DNA of 64,000 nt from Marinomonas posidonica_A (GTDB taxonomy: Bacteria; Pseudomonadota; Gammaproteobacteria; Pseudomonadales; Marinomonadaceae). Positions 45,324 through 54,443 of this stretch are shown in pieces. Made by a program: the position numbers and the translations under genes. The stretch covers positions 124,001 through 188,000 of the forward strand of contig NZ_JBHZSP010000008.1 in assembly GCF_043643765.1 (NCBI RefSeq). Reading direction: 5' to 3'. The first letter of the stretch is position 1; each line of letters begins with the position of its first letter. Under the pieces are notes generated by a model. That model made no database searches, was not told the origin of the DNA, and was given only the letters and a program-made list of their open reading frames with translations.

Positions 45324-45554
45324 TTAATTAAAGTGGCTATCAGTGTAAGGAAGCAAAGCAATGTAGCGAGCGCGTTTGATAGCAGTCGCTAACTGACGCT
45401 GGTAACGAGCCTTAGTGCCAGTAATACGGCTAGGTACGATTTTACCAGTTTCAGTGATGTAACCTTTTAGTGTGTCTAGATCTTTGTAATCGATCTCTTT
45501 AACGCCTTCTGCTGTGAAACGGCAGAACTTACGACGACGGAAAAAACGAGCCAT
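45324..45554 (-). CDS. rpsR: 30S ribosomal protein S18
   Basis: A 76-residue basic protein (RFFRRRKFCRFTAEGV... LATAIKRARYIALLPYTDSHF), full length for S18. It pairs with S6 on the 30S platform. A GGAGA ribosome-binding site precedes the ATG. It is 23 bases after rpsF. Confidence 0.98.
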   Translation of the reverse strand: MARFFRRRKFCRFTAEGVKEIDYKDLDTLKGYITETGKIVPSRITGTKARYQRQLATAIKRARYIALLPYTDSHFN

Positions 45555-45577
45555 GAGTATCTCCTAATTCAAATAGA

Positions 45578-45982
45578 TTAATCTTCAGATTCTTCAGTAG
45601 TTTCTGTAGACGCTTCAACGTTACGCTCTTCACGCTGTGGTGCAGAACGACGCTCTTCACGACCTTCAGATGCTTTGATAGGAGAAACTTCTGTTACCGC
45701 ATCTTTACGACGAATCACCAAGTTACGGATGATGGCATCGTTATAGCGGAACGTTTCGTTTAGTTCAGACAAAACACTATCAGAACACTCAACGTTCATA
45801 AGAACATAGTGTGCTTTGTGAATTTTATTGATTGGGTAAGCAAGTTGACGACGACCCCAATCTTCGAAACGGTGTACTTGACCACCATCTTCTGTGATTA
45901 GGTTAGTGTAGCGCTCAACCATTGCTGGTACTTGCTCGCTTTGATCTGGGTGAACCAGAAAGACGATTTCATAATGACGCAT
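45578..45982 (-). CDS. rpsF: 30S ribosomal protein S6
   Basis: A 134-residue protein that begins MRHYEIVFLVHPDQSEQVP and contains YPINKIHKAHYVLMN, both S6 hallmarks. The C-terminal tail (about 105-134) is Glu/Arg-rich, as in other S6 proteins that receive glutamate residues from RimK. AAGGAG precedes the ATG. It leads the operon with a clear promoter about 85 bases upstream. Confidence 0.98.
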   Translation of the reverse strand: MRHYEIVFLVHPDQSEQVPAMVERYTNLITEDGGQVHRFEDWGRRQLAYPINKIHKAHYVLMNVECSDSVLSELNETFRYNDAIIRNLVIRRKDAVTEVSPIKASEGREERRSAPQREERNVEASTETTEESED

Positions 45983-46066
45983 TTAAGCTCCTTATGGGTT
46001 CTTAGTCTCCACGCTTCCCCTGTTAAAAAGCTGTGAGACAAGGAGTATTGATTTACAGGGACGCGA

Positions 46067-46096
46067 ATTATATAGCAAAGTCGACCATTAAGTAAA
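46067..46096 (-). promoter_or_regulatory. sigma-70 promoter of the rpsF operon
   Basis: On the minus strand TTTACT (46091-46096) and a perfect TATAAT (46067-46072) are separated by 18 bases. A GC-rich discriminator (TCGCGTCCC) follows, typical of stringently controlled ribosomal promoters. The transcript would start near 46060 and have a leader of about 77 bases. Confidence 0.75.
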
Positions 46097-46195
46097 CGCA
46101 TTAAACAACATTTCCAATACCTTCACAGAATCTCTCTAAGCACATTTTACAGCCTGATTAAAAGGCCATAGAATCACTCTACTTTGTCGCGCTTT

Positions 46196-46957
46196 ATGAT
46201 GGAAAAAAACATGGAATTACACTTTTTAAAGTACAGCTTGATATCCGCATTCATTACTCTATCATTAACCACCACAGTAAAAGCGGACGGCAGTGTTGGC
46301 CTGTTAGGTGCCGTGTCTGAATCCATTTATAAAGGCGTTGAAACCGACACTCGACTCATCCCAAACCTTTCTTATAAAGGTGAACGCTTTTACGTCACCA
46401 TACCCGACATCGGCTACCATTTGATTCCACAAACCAAAATGCAAGCGCTGTCAGCGGGACTGTCCTATCAAACAGCAGGCTTTGATCCTGATGACTCGGA
46501 CAATAGTGCTATCCAACAACTCAATGACCGCGATGACAGTATCATGGCATTCGCTAAATACCGGCTAGGCTTACTCTCCACCAAAATAGCTCAAGATATT
46601 AGTGGCACACACGATGGTTATTACCTCCATTTAGCTATTGGCCTACCCATACCAAACGGTAACTGGGTATTTATTCCGTCTATCAGTTATCAATATACCA
46701 GTCGTAAAATGAGTCAATATTTATACGGTGTCTCCCAAACAGAATCAGACCGTACTTCTGGAAACATTGCCGCTTTCAACTCCGACGCCACATCCGTCTC
46801 CAGTATTGGTTTAAGAAGCATTTATAAACTCACACCCAATACAAACTTCATGCTCGCTGTTAAACACAACCAATACAGCGACAATGTATTAGACAGCCCT
46901 ATTATCGACCAAAAGCGCTCTAATTCTATTATTGCAGGCATTATCTACAACTTTTAA
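46196..46957 (+). CDS. MipA/OmpV family outer membrane protein
   Basis: A 253-residue protein with a signal peptide ending near TTTVKA, then a beta-rich sequence (alternating hydrophobic residues, many Tyr and Ser) ending in a C-terminal aromatic (IIAGIIYNF), as expected for an outer-membrane barrel. GLLGAVSESIYKGVETDTRLIPNLSYKGERFYV is typical of the MipA/OmpV family. The true start may be any of the ATGs at 46196, 46199 or 46211; none has a strong ribosome-binding site. The role of the family (scaffold for murein enzymes, or porin) is unsettled. Confidence 0.8.
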   Translation: MMEKNMELHFLKYSLISAFITLSLTTTVKADGSVGLLGAVSESIYKGVETDTRLIPNLSYKGERFYVTIPDIGYHLIPQTKMQALSAGLSYQTAGFDPDDSDNSAIQQLNDRDDSIMAFAKYRLGLLSTKIAQDISGTHDGYYLHLAIGLPIPNGNWVFIPSISYQYTSRKMSQYLYGVSQTESDRTSGNIAAFNSDATSVSSIGLRSIYKLTPNTNFMLAVKHNQYSDNVLDSPIIDQKRSNSIIAGIIYNF

Positions 46958-46971
46958 GGCCATCAAATCCC

Positions 46972-47868
46972 ATGCGATCCATCTCAAACAATACAAAAGC
47001 CATGGCCTTTGGGCTGGGGGCCGTTCTTCTCTGGTCAACAGTCGCCACGGCGTTTTCCCTGTCATTAAAAAGCCTGTCCCCGACACAACTTTTACTGATT
47101 GCCTGCGCTGTCTCTCTGATTTTTCTACTTGCCGCACTTGGCTATAACGGTCAACTAAGCCAACTTAGATATCATGCCAGACAATCTTGGAAAGCCTCTT
47201 TATTCTATGGTGTTATTAACCCTTTCTTGTATTACCTCATTTTATTGCAGGCTTATGACCTATTGCCGGCACAGGAAGCGCAAGCCATTAATTACACTTG
47301 GGCGATTATGTTAAGTTTTATGGCCGTCCCTATTTTGAAGCAACGACTGACGCTCGCTGATTACCTAGCCGCCGCCTGTTGTTATTTTGGTGTTTTGTAC
47401 ATTTCCACCCGAGGCGAAATCACCACACTGGCGTTTTCCAATCTCACTGGTGTAGGGTTCGCACTACTGAGCACCGTCATTTGGGCGCTTTATTGGCTAT
47501 TAAACACAAAAGACACTCGACCCAATTTAATTGGACTGACACTCAACTTTGCCTTTGCTTTACCCATTATTTTGATCTTTGCTGCATCGACAGGTGAGCT
47601 AACACATTGGCAACCAGAAGGTATTTGGGGGGCCGTTTATATCGGTTTATTTGAGATGGGAGTCAGTTTTGTTTTATGGAATCGGGCCCTGAAACTCACC
47701 AATAATGCCAGCCAAGTAGCTAACCTGATTTTCTTAGCGCCATTACTGTCTATTGTTTGGCTGTCACAACTAGCTAACGAACCCATTTTAGCCTCGACAT
47801 TAGTCGGTCTTAGCTGTATTTTGCTCGGCTTATTTGTACAAAATTGGTCTAAAAGAAAGCCATCTTAA
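46972..47868 (+). CDS. EamA-family drug/metabolite transporter (DMT)
   Basis: A 298-residue protein with about ten membrane helices in two EamA repeats; LLWSTVATAFSLSLKSL at the start and GLFEMGVSFVLWNRALKL in the second half are typical. Exporters of this group move amino acids or other metabolites; the substrate cannot be told. It is 14 bases after the OmpV-type gene and 21 bases before a second EamA gene, so they may form one operon. Confidence 0.9.
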   Translation: MRSISNNTKAMAFGLGAVLLWSTVATAFSLSLKSLSPTQLLLIACAVSLIFLLAALGYNGQLSQLRYHARQSWKASLFYGVINPFLYYLILLQAYDLLPAQEAQAINYTWAIMLSFMAVPILKQRLTLADYLAAACCYFGVLYISTRGEITTLAFSNLTGVGFALLSTVIWALYWLLNTKDTRPNLIGLTLNFAFALPIILIFAASTGELTHWQPEGIWGAVYIGLFEMGVSFVLWNRALKLTNNASQVANLIFLAPLLSIVWLSQLANEPILASTLVGLSCILLGLFVQNWSKRKPS

Positions 47869-47889
47869 AAATAATAAAGGGAAGCACCA

Positions 47890-48789
47890 ATGCCAGCATT
47901 TGTATATTTGCTACTGCCCATACTTTTTTGGTCAGGTAACTATGTCTTAGGCCGCATGACCGTCTCTACTGGCATTGACCCTTATACGATATCATTTCTA
48001 CGCTGGAGCTTAGCTTGCCTAATCCTACTCCCCTTCGCTTATAAAAAGCTTTACCAGGAAAGACACATCATTCGCCAATACTGGCCTTTGCTCATTCTTT
48101 TTGGTTGGTTAGGGATCTGTAACTACAACTTATTTTTGTACATCGGTTTAACTTCAACAACTGTCACTAATGCCGTCTTATTGAACTCCATCATGCCAGT
48201 GATGATTCTCATCACCGCTCGAATTTTGCTAGGTAACACAACAAATTGGCGACAAAATACAGGCATCATCATCTCAACCATGGGCGCCATCATCATTGTT
48301 AGCCGAGGCAGTTTAGACACCTTTTCACATCTCTCCATATCAAAAGGTGACCTATGGATATTAACAGCGGCCGTTAGTTGGGCCATTTACTCTGTGATGA
48401 TTATCCGCCGCCCAAAAGACATGTCATTGATTGGTTTCTTTACCTGCACCGCTCTTATTGGTACCTGCATTCAGGCTCCGCTCTTTTTACTTTTTGGTGA
48501 AACCGCACTGAGTGAACTCACTCACGCCAACTGGGGCAGCATCATATACATGGGAATTTTTGCTTCGATTGGCGCATTCTTATGCTGGAACATTGGCATT
48601 CAAAAACTTGGCGCCGCCACAGCAGGACACTTCATCCATCTACTCCCCGTCTTCAGCATCAGTCTATCAGTGATCTTTCTAGGTGAGCGATTGTTTAGCT
48701 TTCATTACGTAGGCATATTATTGATTTTCACAGGCATCTTTGTGGCAACCGTTTTAAACAATAAAAAGCCACAAAGCACAACGAACTAA
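47890..48789 (+). CDS. EamA-family drug/metabolite transporter (DMT)
   Basis: A 299-residue ten-helix EamA protein, with LLPILFWSGNYVLGRM and the IGLTSTTVTNAVLLNSIMPV repeat pattern. It differs from its neighbours enough to be an old paralogue rather than a recent copy. AAGGGAAG lies upstream of the ATG. Its last four bases overlap the end of the convergent EamA gene. The substrate is unknown. Confidence 0.9.
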   Translation: MPAFVYLLLPILFWSGNYVLGRMTVSTGIDPYTISFLRWSLACLILLPFAYKKLYQERHIIRQYWPLLILFGWLGICNYNLFLYIGLTSTTVTNAVLLNSIMPVMILITARILLGNTTNWRQNTGIIISTMGAIIIVSRGSLDTFSHLSISKGDLWILTAAVSWAIYSVMIIRRPKDMSLIGFFTCTALIGTCIQAPLFLLFGETALSELTHANWGSIIYMGIFASIGAFLCWNIGIQKLGAATAGHFIHLLPVFSISLSVIFLGERLFSFHYVGILLIFTGIFVATVLNNKKPQSTTN

Positions 48790-49649
48790 CCTCTATTCCG
48801 TGCGATTCTGGTACTGATTAAGATACTCAGAAAAATCAGTACCACGCCCATAATGGCGTAAATATCGGGTACATGGTGCCAAATCACGAGTCCCCAAAAA
48901 CCACTAAAGACCACACCAATATAACTAACGGGCGAAACGATACTGGCGGGAGCATACGTATAAGCCATGTTATACAAAAACATGCCAACATAGAGGGTTA
49001 TCACGACCGCCCCAACAAGAGGCCAAACATCCAATGGCACAGCTGCCCCATCCCCCTGCCAAAACATCAAGGGTATGGATAGCAGGCAAGAGACTGCAAA
49101 ATATACTAATAAGGTTTCTTGACCAGACACCTGATGGGACAACATACGAGTTGTCACCATAGATAAGGCCAAGCCGATTGCAGACACAAACCCGACCAGA
49201 TGCCAAGGATTTAAATGACTCGGAGTCGGCTGAATAACGAACGCAACCCCAGCAAAGCCGACCAACAAAGGAAACCATCTGGCTTTAGGGATACGAATAC
49301 CATGCATTGCCAACACAATAAATGGCACACACAAAGGTGCACAAGTTCGCAATAAAGAGGCTTCAACGAGTGGAATATGATTCAGCGCCCAGTAATAAAA
49401 CAGAAAGCCAATAAAGCCGCCAAAACTACGTAATAAATGGATACGCCAAACCGACCAAGGACGCCTTTTCCAGCGACCACGCATTTGTGGCAAAAGAATC
49501 AAGACACAAAAAAGGCTTTGCCAAAAAACCAGTGTGGATACCGCAATAGTCGTTTGCGCTTGCTTGGCCGCCATGGCCGTCAAAGACATAACAAAGGCAT
49601 AAGCAATGGTCGCTAAAATCCCCTTTTTGATTAACTCTCTATCGTCCAT
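48786..49649 (-). CDS. EamA-family drug/metabolite transporter (DMT)
   Basis: A 287-residue ten-helix protein of the EamA family (LRSFGGFIGFLFYYWALNHIPLVEASLL), of the subgroup similar to S-adenosylmethionine or guanine-nucleotide-type carriers; the substrate is unknown. It converges on the preceding EamA gene with a 4-base overlap, and I see no terminator between them. The 59 bases between its start and the end of thiQ hold nothing recognisable. Confidence 0.88.
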   Translation of the reverse strand: MDDRELIKKGILATIAYAFVMSLTAMAAKQAQTTIAVSTLVFWQSLFCVLILLPQMRGRWKRRPWSVWRIHLLRSFGGFIGFLFYYWALNHIPLVEASLLRTCAPLCVPFIVLAMHGIRIPKARWFPLLVGFAGVAFVIQPTPSHLNPWHLVGFVSAIGLALSMVTTRMLSHQVSGQETLLVYFAVSCLLSIPLMFWQGDGAAVPLDVWPLVGAVVITLYVGMFLYNMAYTYAPASIVSPVSYIGVVFSGFWGLVIWHHVPDIYAIMGVVLIFLSILISTRIARNRG

Positions 49650-49708
49650 TAAGACTAAGCGCCTACTTCAATTCACTAAATAATTAAGCAATATGTAACT
49701 TAATCCAT

Positions 49709-50416
49709 CTAGCTTGTCGAGCTTTTCGGCTCACCCAAATATTGCGAAAACGCGATGGGAGTCTGCTTACTGGCTAAAACGTCCGACGCTTCATGGGCAA
49801 CAACCTGACCTTGCTCTATCAGAATAACGCGACCACCAACCAACAACGCCTCGCTAGGCAAGTGAGAAACCAATAAGGTGGTTAACGAAAAGTCTTCCGT
49901 CATTTGCTTCACTAAAAACAGCATCTCCTCTCTGAGCGCTGGATCAAGAGCACTGAATGGCTCATCCAATAATAGGATTGTTTTTTTTCTCACCAGCACT
50001 CTGGCAATGGCAACACGCTGCGCTTGTCCACCCGACAAGGCCTGAGGATAAGCATCCACTTTGGCGGCTAACTGTGTTTGCTCTAATGCCCAAGCCACCC
50101 TTTCGCATTGCTCTTCGTTTAAACGAAGATGCGGTGACAATCCAATGGCCACATTCTGCCATACTGTCAACTGCGGAAATAAATTATCGCTTTGAAACAA
50201 GGTCGAAATGGGGCGCTGGTAAGCAGGCAAAGCCAACAGAGATTCGCTCTGGTAATCCAATACACCATGACCTTGTAAAAAGCCGCCCAGCAAGTGCAAC
50301 AAGGTACTTTTACCTTCACCACTGGCCCCTAGTAACGTTGTGATACCTTGATCAATCTGAACTTGATAATGTGCGTGGAAACGCTCCCAATCGTATTTTA
50401 AATCAACCTTGAGCAT
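49709..50416 (-). CDS. thiQ: thiamine ABC transporter ATP-binding protein ThiQ
   Basis: A 235-residue ABC ATPase with Walker A GASGEGKST, signature LSGGQAQRVAIARVL and Walker B ILLLDEPFSALDP. Short for the superfamily, as ThiQ is. ATG at 50416 overlaps the end of thiP by 14 bases and has a GGGGGGAAG ribosome-binding site; upstream in-frame starts were rejected. It powers thiamine or thiamine-phosphate uptake with ThiB and ThiP. Confidence 0.93.
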   Translation of the reverse strand: MLKVDLKYDWERFHAHYQVQIDQGITTLLGASGEGKSTLLHLLGGFLQGHGVLDYQSESLLALPAYQRPISTLFQSDNLFPQLTVWQNVAIGLSPHLRLNEEQCERVAWALEQTQLAAKVDAYPQALSGGQAQRVAIARVLVRKKTILLLDEPFSALDPALREEMLFLVKQMTEDFSLTTLLVSHLPSEALLVGGRVILIEQGQVVAHEASDVLASKQTPIAFSQYLGEPKSSTS

Positions 50417-51986
50417 GCCACTTCCCCCCAACAATACGAGAAAACAACACATACAATCCCAAGCACAACAATATCAACACCACGGCAACACAGGCCCCTT
50501 CTTCTAAGCGATAAGCACCAATCAATTGAAACAAATACAAAGGCAACGAAACCATGCTTTGACTGCCAAATAACGCGATCACCCCCATATCTCCTAACGA
50601 TAGTAGTAAAGCAAACGCAAATGCCTGTGCAACAGAGCTTCGCACCAGCGGCCATTCTATTTTGCAACGAGACCAAGCCTGGACCCCTAGACTGGAATAC
50701 AGATGCCGAAATCGACGTTCTTGCTGATAAAAACAGGGCATCATACAACGTAACACAAACGGCAAAGCCATCACGGCATTAATCCACACCACGATCCAAT
50801 AGCTGGATGAAAAGCTCAGCCCCAAATCTCTCAACCATAAAAACAAGCCTGTCGCGATGACCAAACCAGGTACCATTAAAATTAGATTACCTAATTGCTC
50901 TAACTTGATTGACCAGATATCGAGTTTTCCCCTTCCCATACAATAACGTGCCAGCATACTAAAACTCAGCCCCAGCAGTAAGCTTATAAAAGCGGCAGGA
51001 AAAGCAATCTTGAGCGATACTAAAACCGCCTGCCAAAGCCTCAAGGACCCTAATGTCTGAAGGAATTGTGTGGAAAACATCGGATCAAAAATAGCAATAA
51101 AAGGCGGCAATACAAATACCAGTACGCATAGAAATGCGATCACGTCTAAGGCCTTGGCACCATAAGAGTCTCGAATCGGAAAACGAGATTGCGCTAACAA
51201 ACTTGAATCCTGATGATTAACGGGGGCCAGTTTGTACACCAAAAGGGCGATAACAGTACAAATCAGCACCTGCAATAGGGCTAAAAAGCTGGCTTTATTC
51301 AAATCAAAATCAAACCTTAATGCTTGATATATGGCAACCTCAAGGGTACTTGACTTAGGACCACCTCCCAAGCTGAGTACCACGGCAAAACTGGAAAAAC
51401 AAAGCATAAAGATCAATACAAATGCACCGGGTAAGGCTTTACGCAAATAACGCCATTCGATAAAGCGAAAGGCAGACCATCGATCAAAACCTAACTGGTA
51501 AGCTTGACGCCACTGCCCTGTTGGAATCAATGCATAAGCCTGCAATAACAGCCTAACCGCCAATGGCATATTAAAAAACACGTGCGCCAACAAAATGCCG
51601 GTCAAACCATATAATGGAAACTCAATACCAGAAATCTGTGCCAACCAACCCGTTCTCCCATACACCACAACGATCCCCAGAATAGCAACAATGCTGGGCA
51701 CCACCATAGACACGGAAAATAACTGCAACAAAAAAGATCGCCCCCAAAAAGAGCGATGAAATAAGCAGGATGCTACCGGCACCGCAATAACAAGACTAAG
51801 CAAACTGCTTAATAAAGCTTGCCATAAAGAAAAGCGAATCAAACGCCATAAATAAGGCTGAGACAAAAAAGACGACCATTCAGCTACATCACTGTAGCGT
51901 AATAAAGCCATCAGGCTAAAAGCCCCCATAAAAACAAACAAGCCCACTCCCAACATAGCGGGAAGCAGGCTTGATATTCCAATCAT
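50403..51986 (-). CDS. thiP: thiamine ABC transporter permease ThiP
   Basis: A 527-residue permease with two fused copies of the binding-protein-dependent permease domain and about twelve membrane helices; the coupling-helix EAA loops are at about 175-195 (EWRYLRKALPGAF) and 450-470 (KIEWPLVRSSVAQAF). ATG at 51986 is preferred over a TTG three codons earlier. It lies between thiB and thiQ. Confidence 0.93.
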   Translation of the reverse strand: MIGISSLLPAMLGVGLFVFMGAFSLMALLRYSDVAEWSSFLSQPYLWRLIRFSLWQALLSSLLSLVIAVPVASCLFHRSFWGRSFLLQLFSVSMVVPSIVAILGIVVVYGRTGWLAQISGIEFPLYGLTGILLAHVFFNMPLAVRLLLQAYALIPTGQWRQAYQLGFDRWSAFRFIEWRYLRKALPGAFVLIFMLCFSSFAVVLSLGGGPKSSTLEVAIYQALRFDFDLNKASFLALLQVLICTVIALLVYKLAPVNHQDSSLLAQSRFPIRDSYGAKALDVIAFLCVLVFVLPPFIAIFDPMFSTQFLQTLGSLRLWQAVLVSLKIAFPAAFISLLLGLSFSMLARYCMGRGKLDIWSIKLEQLGNLILMVPGLVIATGLFLWLRDLGLSFSSSYWIVVWINAVMALPFVLRCMMPCFYQQERRFRHLYSSLGVQAWSRCKIEWPLVRSSVAQAFAFALLLSLGDMGVIALFGSQSMVSLPLYLFQLIGAYRLEEGACVAVVLILLCLGLYVLFSRIVGGKWHAQG

Positions 51987-52006
51987 TCGATTCAAACTAA
52001 TTCAGC

Positions 52007-53020
52007 TTATTCCGTGGTCGCATTCAACCATTCATTCACCCAAGCTTTGCGTTGCTCGGCCACTTGGTCCGCAGGTAACACCAAATTCGTCGCAGGCTTC
52101 ATCGCCGACGCAAAAGCATCAGGCAAAGGCTGCTCTAGATCGATCACAGGCAACATCCAGTTTCCCGTCGCAATTGTCGATTGAAAATCGGAAGTTAAAA
52201 TAAATGACATGAAACGCTCCGCTAAGGCTTTATTAGGAGCCGATTTCATCATCGCCGCCACTTCAACCTGAGGATAACGACCTTCTTTCGTTTCAATCGC
52301 TTGATATTTGCTCTCGCCTTCCGCCACGATGTGATAAGCAGGTGACGTGGTATAACTCAACACAACATCCGCTTCACCTTTCAAAAACAAACCATATGCA
52401 TCAGACCAGCCCTTAGTCACCGTGACAGTGTGAGACGCTAACTTCGACCATGCAGATGCAACTTCATCCCCATACACAGACTTCATCCAAAGTAATAACC
52501 CCAAACCAGGCGTACTCGTACGAGGGTCTTGATAAATCACTCTTAAATCTTGGTTTTCTACAATCCCTGCCAAACTTTGAGGAGGATTAACCAATGTTTC
52601 CGAATTATAAATAAACGCAAAATGTCCATGATCAAAAGGCACAAAATCTTTATCAGACCAACCACCTTCCAAGTTTACCACCGAGGTATCAACGCCATGC
52701 TCAGCCAACAAGCCTGTTTTTTTGGCGGCGTGCATCAAGTTCAAATCCAGACCTAATAGCACATCGGCAGATGAAGCGTTACCTTCTAATTGCACACGAG
52801 ACAGAATACCAACGGAGGAATCCAAAGCGACAAAATTGACCTCACAATCACATTGTTTCTCGAAGTTTTCTTTGATCTTCGGACCTGGCCCCCAGTCGGA
52901 TGCAAAGGAATCATAGGTATAAACATTAAGCGTTTGTGCCGCTGACGAAAGCACTGAAAAAGACAGCGTAACCGTCGCTAAGGCAATACTAGAACAAGTG
53001 CGAAAAGAAAGTTTTTTCAA
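52007..53020 (-). CDS. thiB: thiamine-binding periplasmic protein ThiB
   Basis: A 337-residue solute-binding protein with a signal peptide (about 1-28, ending SSAAQ) and the ThiB-type sequence LNVYTYDSFASDWGPGPKIKENFE. It captures thiamine and its phosphates for ThiP/ThiQ. The only suitable start is TTG at 53020, preceded by AGGAG seven bases away. A TPP riboswitch lies in its leader. Confidence 0.94.
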   Translation of the reverse strand: MKKLSFRTCSSIALATVTLSFSVLSSAAQTLNVYTYDSFASDWGPGPKIKENFEKQCDCEVNFVALDSSVGILSRVQLEGNASSADVLLGLDLNLMHAAKKTGLLAEHGVDTSVVNLEGGWSDKDFVPFDHGHFAFIYNSETLVNPPQSLAGIVENQDLRVIYQDPRTSTPGLGLLLWMKSVYGDEVASAWSKLASHTVTVTKGWSDAYGLFLKGEADVVLSYTTSPAYHIVAEGESKYQAIETKEGRYPQVEVAAMMKSAPNKALAERFMSFILTSDFQSTIATGNWMLPVIDLEQPLPDAFASAMKPATNLVLPADQVAEQRKAWVNEWLNATTE

Positions 53021-53091
53021 GGTGTCGCTCCTAAGAATAAGTGAGCGGCGTATAGGTGAAACGGCAAGATAGGATAAACAGACTTGCTACC

Positions 53092-53183
53092 TCAATTCCT
53101 ACGCCAGCATAATCTGGATCAGGTTCAATGGGTTAGCGAGCCTTCGCTTCTCAGCTTTGGTTTTATATCAACCAAGCACCCCA
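53092..53183 (-). promoter_or_regulatory. TPP riboswitch (THI element)
   Basis: On the minus strand the conserved blocks occur in order: GGGGTGC near 53182, GCTGAGA near 53155, ACCC and GAACCTGATC near 53120-53135, then the TTATGCTGGCGTAGGA block ending near 53095. It controls the thiBPQ operon in response to thiamine pyrophosphate. The about 70 bases from it to the TTG start hold no obvious U-tract terminator, so control of translation is likely. Confidence 0.95.
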
Positions 53184-53200
53184 TGAGATAATGAGCGATT

Positions 53201-53229
53201 ATTGTAAAGAGTCCCCTAATGAAAGTCTA
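53201..53229 (-). promoter_or_regulatory. candidate sigma-70 promoter of thiBPQ
   Basis: TAGACT (53224-53229) and TACAAT (53201-53206) on the minus strand are 17 bases apart and about 20 bases upstream of the riboswitch. The -35 lies inside the end of waaA. Confidence 0.6.
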
Positions 53230-54442
53230 TTTCATTCAAAACCCTGGTCACGGCACCTTGGCTTTTTTCAGCAAAACGCAGCGCCGACTGGCCAATCCGT
53301 AAACGCTGTGATGATTGTGACGCTAATGCCAACACGAACTCGGTTAATTGCATTTCGTCTTGGCACTGCAATGCTCCTTTTTCTAACAGAAGCTGATCGG
53401 TAATGTCTTGGAAATTAAACACATGAGGACCCACAATGATCGCTTTGGCTAATAACGCTGGCTCAATTGGATTGTGTCCACCTCGCTTCACCAAACTGCC
53501 ACCAACGAAAGCCAAATCCGCCGTTTGATAATACTGCATCAGCTCTCCCATTGAATCACCAATGATCACATCGTATTCAGACCACTTATTGAAAGCCACT
53601 TGGCTTCGCAACCCCACGCGAGAAAATGAGGCTTGCGCCAAAGCAAGTACAGATTCGAAACGCTCAGGGTGTCGCGGTACAAGGATCAACAATGCTTTCA
53701 GCTGCTTCTCCAACAACGCTTTATGTGATTGCAATATAATCTCATCTTCACCTTGATGAGTACTGGCCGCAACCCAGACAAAGGTTTTGTCAAAGTCATC
53801 GCGCCATTGATGTTGCTTCACTTCCTCTGGCACACTCAAATCAAATTTAATGCTACCAGTAACATACACTTTTTTCGCACCCAATTCCTTAAAGCGCTGA
53901 GCATCCGCTTGCGCATGAGCTAAAAACTGATCTGGCAAGGCAAAAAGGTGGTGAGAAATGACCGAGAACTTTTGATAACGCTGATACGAGCGCTCACTCA
54001 TTCGGGCATTTACAATGCTAATATGCAAACCTTTTGATTTCGCTTGTTCAAGCAAATTTGGCCAGAGCTCAGTTTCTATGATTAACAATCGAGGACAGGT
54101 TAAATGCCGCAATGCCCGTCTCACCGACAAACGCCAATCCATCGGCAAATAACGATGCAAAGCAAATGGAAACACCTGTGCTACTTGCGCTGCACCGGTT
54201 GGCGTCATAGTGGTTATTAACAAAGTTTGATGCGGGTATTTCTTTCGCCACTGTGTCACGAGAGGTCGAGCAGCCAACACCTCTCCGACGGAAGCACAAT
54301 GAATCCACAAGTCCGCTTCCACATTCCCCCAACGACCAAATGCTTCTTTTGCTCGATAGGCTGGGTAATTTTTTTTAAAGCGTCGAACCTTCAAGCAAAT
54401 GATAGGAGTTAGTAAAGCTAGAAGGAAACGATACAACCACAT
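53216..54442 (-). CDS. waaA: 3-deoxy-D-manno-octulosonic acid transferase WaaA (KdtA)
   Basis: A 408-residue GT30 enzyme that adds Kdo to lipid A. An N-terminal membrane anchor (MWLYRFLLALLTPI) is followed by the GT-B halves; IHCASVGEVLAARPL, NARMSERS and GGSLVKRGGHNPIEPA are conserved. The ATG at 54442 lies one base after the msbA stop. An upstream extension into msbA was rejected. Confidence 0.95.
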   Translation of the reverse strand: MWLYRFLLALLTPIICLKVRRFKKNYPAYRAKEAFGRWGNVEADLWIHCASVGEVLAARPLVTQWRKKYPHQTLLITTMTPTGAAQVAQVFPFALHRYLPMDWRLSVRRALRHLTCPRLLIIETELWPNLLEQAKSKGLHISIVNARMSERSYQRYQKFSVISHHLFALPDQFLAHAQADAQRFKELGAKKVYVTGSIKFDLSVPEEVKQHQWRDDFDKTFVWVAASTHQGEDEIILQSHKALLEKQLKALLILVPRHPERFESVLALAQASFSRVGLRSQVAFNKWSEYDVIIGDSMGELMQYYQTADLAFVGGSLVKRGGHNPIEPALLAKAIIVGPHVFNFQDITDQLLLEKGALQCQDEMQLTEFVLALASQSSQRLRIGQSALRFAEKSQGAVTRVLNEIDFH

Positions 54443-54443
54443 A

